DNA of 7,540 nucleotides, taken from assembly GCA_027007865.1 (NCBI GenBank), contig JALTEE010000270.1, positions 1-7,540 on the forward strand, read 5' to 3'. Positions 6,568 to 7,540 of the stretch are shown here, in pieces. The notes below the pieces were generated by a model. It made no database searches. It saw only the letters and a program-made list of their open reading frames with translations, and was not told where the DNA came from. Within the stretch, counting starts at the first letter, position 1. Each line of letters begins with the position of its first letter. Source of the DNA: a bacterium. GTDB taxonomy: Bacteria > UBP14 > UBA6098 > B30-G16. A program made the position numbers and the translations under genes.

Positions 6568-7521
6568 ATGGAAAAAATATTTATAACTGGAATCGAAGGA
6601 TTTGTCGGGCAATATCTTGTCGAAGAACTACAAAAGAGTAGATATGAACTCGGCGGATTCTATTTCCATTCCGCCACGATAAACCATCTAAAAAAATGCG
6701 GAGCGAAATTGTATCCGGGCGATGTTGTCGATAAAGAAACTTTTTGGTGTGCATTAGGGGATTTCCGTCCCGATGCGATTGTGCATTTGGCTGGGATAGC
6801 ATTTGTTCCGCAGGCGAACAGCGACCCGATGAATGCTTGGCGAGTGAATTTGATGGGAACATTGAATTTGCTCGAATGGGTTCGCCTGCAAAAACCCGAT
6901 ACAAAAACTATAATCGTTTCATCCGGCGAAGTGTATGGCGCACCGAACTCTGCGGAAAATTTGCCATTCACAGAAAATTCCCCCCTCAATCCTGCAAATA
7001 TTTACGCATCGACTAAAACATCACTCGATTTCGCATCGAAACAATATATTTCGCTCTGGAAATTACCGGTAATTATAGCGAGGCCGTTCAACCACATTGG
7101 GCCCGGGCAGTCGCAGAATTTCGTAACATCGGCATTCGCTAACCAAATTGCTCGAATTATTGCAGGAAAACAGGAACCAATCGTTCGAGTTGGAAATCTT
7201 TCTGCCGCAAGAGATTTTTCCGATGTTCGAGATGTTGTTCGTGCATATAGATTTTTACTCGAAAAGGTCGATAGTGGCATATTCAATATTTGTTCGGGTA
7301 GAGCGGTTACAATACAGGAAATTCTCGATACTATTATCGGATTTTCCGGAGTCGATGTAAAAATCGAAATCGACCCGAATAAACTTCGACCTGTCGATGT
7401 GCCGATTGTATATGGCAGTTATGATAAGATTAAAAAGTTCACAGGGTGGCATCCGAAAATCCCTATCGGGCAATCTTTGAGTGATATTTTACATTGGTGG
7501 ATGGAAAAGTATGGATTTTGA
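6568..7521 (+). CDS. rmd: GDP-6-deoxy-D-mannose reductase (GDP-D-rhamnose synthesis)
   Basis: Reduces the 4-keto group of GDP-4-dehydro-6-deoxy-D-mannose, the product of gmd, to give GDP-D-rhamnose. This 317-residue extended short-chain dehydrogenase has TGIEGFVGQYL (7-17) with Gly8, Gly11 and Gly14, HLAGIAFV (73-80), VSSGEVYG (117-124), and the catalytic pair Tyr146/Lys150 in YASTK. Blocks that separate RMD from other epimerases are ARPFNHIGPGQS (171-182), VGNLSAARDFSDVRDVV (208-224) and LRPVDVP (273-279), the last followed by a KFTGWHPKIP segment. It does not look like the GDP-L-fucose synthase branch. The start is well placed because the first beta strand begins at once, but there is no clear Shine-Dalgarno site in the 34-base AT-rich gap after gmd. 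Other outcomes, such as a 4-epimer (6-deoxy-D-talose), cannot be fully excluded from sequence; the RMD signatures make D-rhamnose the best call. Confidence 0.9.
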   Translation: MEKIFITGIEGFVGQYLVEELQKSRYELGGFYFHSATINHLKKCGAKLYPGDVVDKETFWCALGDFRPDAIVHLAGIAFVPQANSDPMNAWRVNLMGTLNLLEWVRLQKPDTKTIIVSSGEVYGAPNSAENLPFTENSPLNPANIYASTKTSLDFASKQYISLWKLPVIIARPFNHIGPGQSQNFVTSAFANQIARIIAGKQEPIVRVGNLSAARDFSDVRDVVRAYRFLLEKVDSGIFNICSGRAVTIQEILDTIIGFSGVDVKIEIDPNKLRPVDVPIVYGSYDKIKKFTGWHPKIPIGQSLSDILHWWMEKYGF

Positions 7522-7540
7522 ACCACCTACATAATCGTTT

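Noticed and set aside
7098..7107. GC-rich palindromic patch GGGCCCGGG in an AT-rich region
   Set aside because: It encodes the Gly-Pro-Gly of the conserved RMD block FNHIGPGQ, which explains the local composition.

Overview
The window is about 40% GC and contiguous: six intact genes, all on the + strand, separated by only 7-143 bases, apart from one 44-base overlap. TAA, TAG and TGA all end genes in the expected places, so the standard bacterial code fits. I see no mobile element, RNA gene, CRISPR array or phage gene. The content is a cell-surface glycan or glycolipid locus. Its big YfhO-type protein, uneven use of Shine-Dalgarno sites, and one TAnnTTTG promoter-like site point loosely to a Gram-negative bacterium of the Bacteroidota/FCB type. 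That placement is inference and I am not confident of the phylum.

The first block (40-5367) is a tight run of four genes that look co-transcribed. They are a large multi-membrane YfhO-family protein (putative GT-C glycosyltransferase), a SAM-dependent methyltransferase, a flippase-like/LPG-synthase-type integral membrane protein (UPF0104), and a soluble GT4 glycosyltransferase. The spacings are 10 bases, 7 bases and a 44-base overlap.

A 143-base non-coding gap (5368-5510) follows. It carries candidate promoter elements, a short imperfect direct repeat and a very good ribosome binding site. The second block (5511-7521) is gmd-rmd. GDP-mannose 4,6-dehydratase makes GDP-4-dehydro-6-deoxy-D-mannose from GDP-D-mannose, and the next enzyme reduces it to GDP-D-rhamnose.

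Taken together (inference), gmd-rmd supplies GDP-D-rhamnose. The GT4 enzyme adds this or another sugar to a glycan in the cytoplasm, the methyltransferase may cap or decorate the glycan or its lipid, and the two membrane proteins act on lipid-linked sugars or glycans at the membrane. No polyprenyl-phosphate GT2 enzyme, Wzx/Wzy or ABC transporter is visible, so the locus probably continues on one or both sides. The individual families are known. The YfhO-methyltransferase-UPF0104-GT4 grouping is the least explained part of the window.
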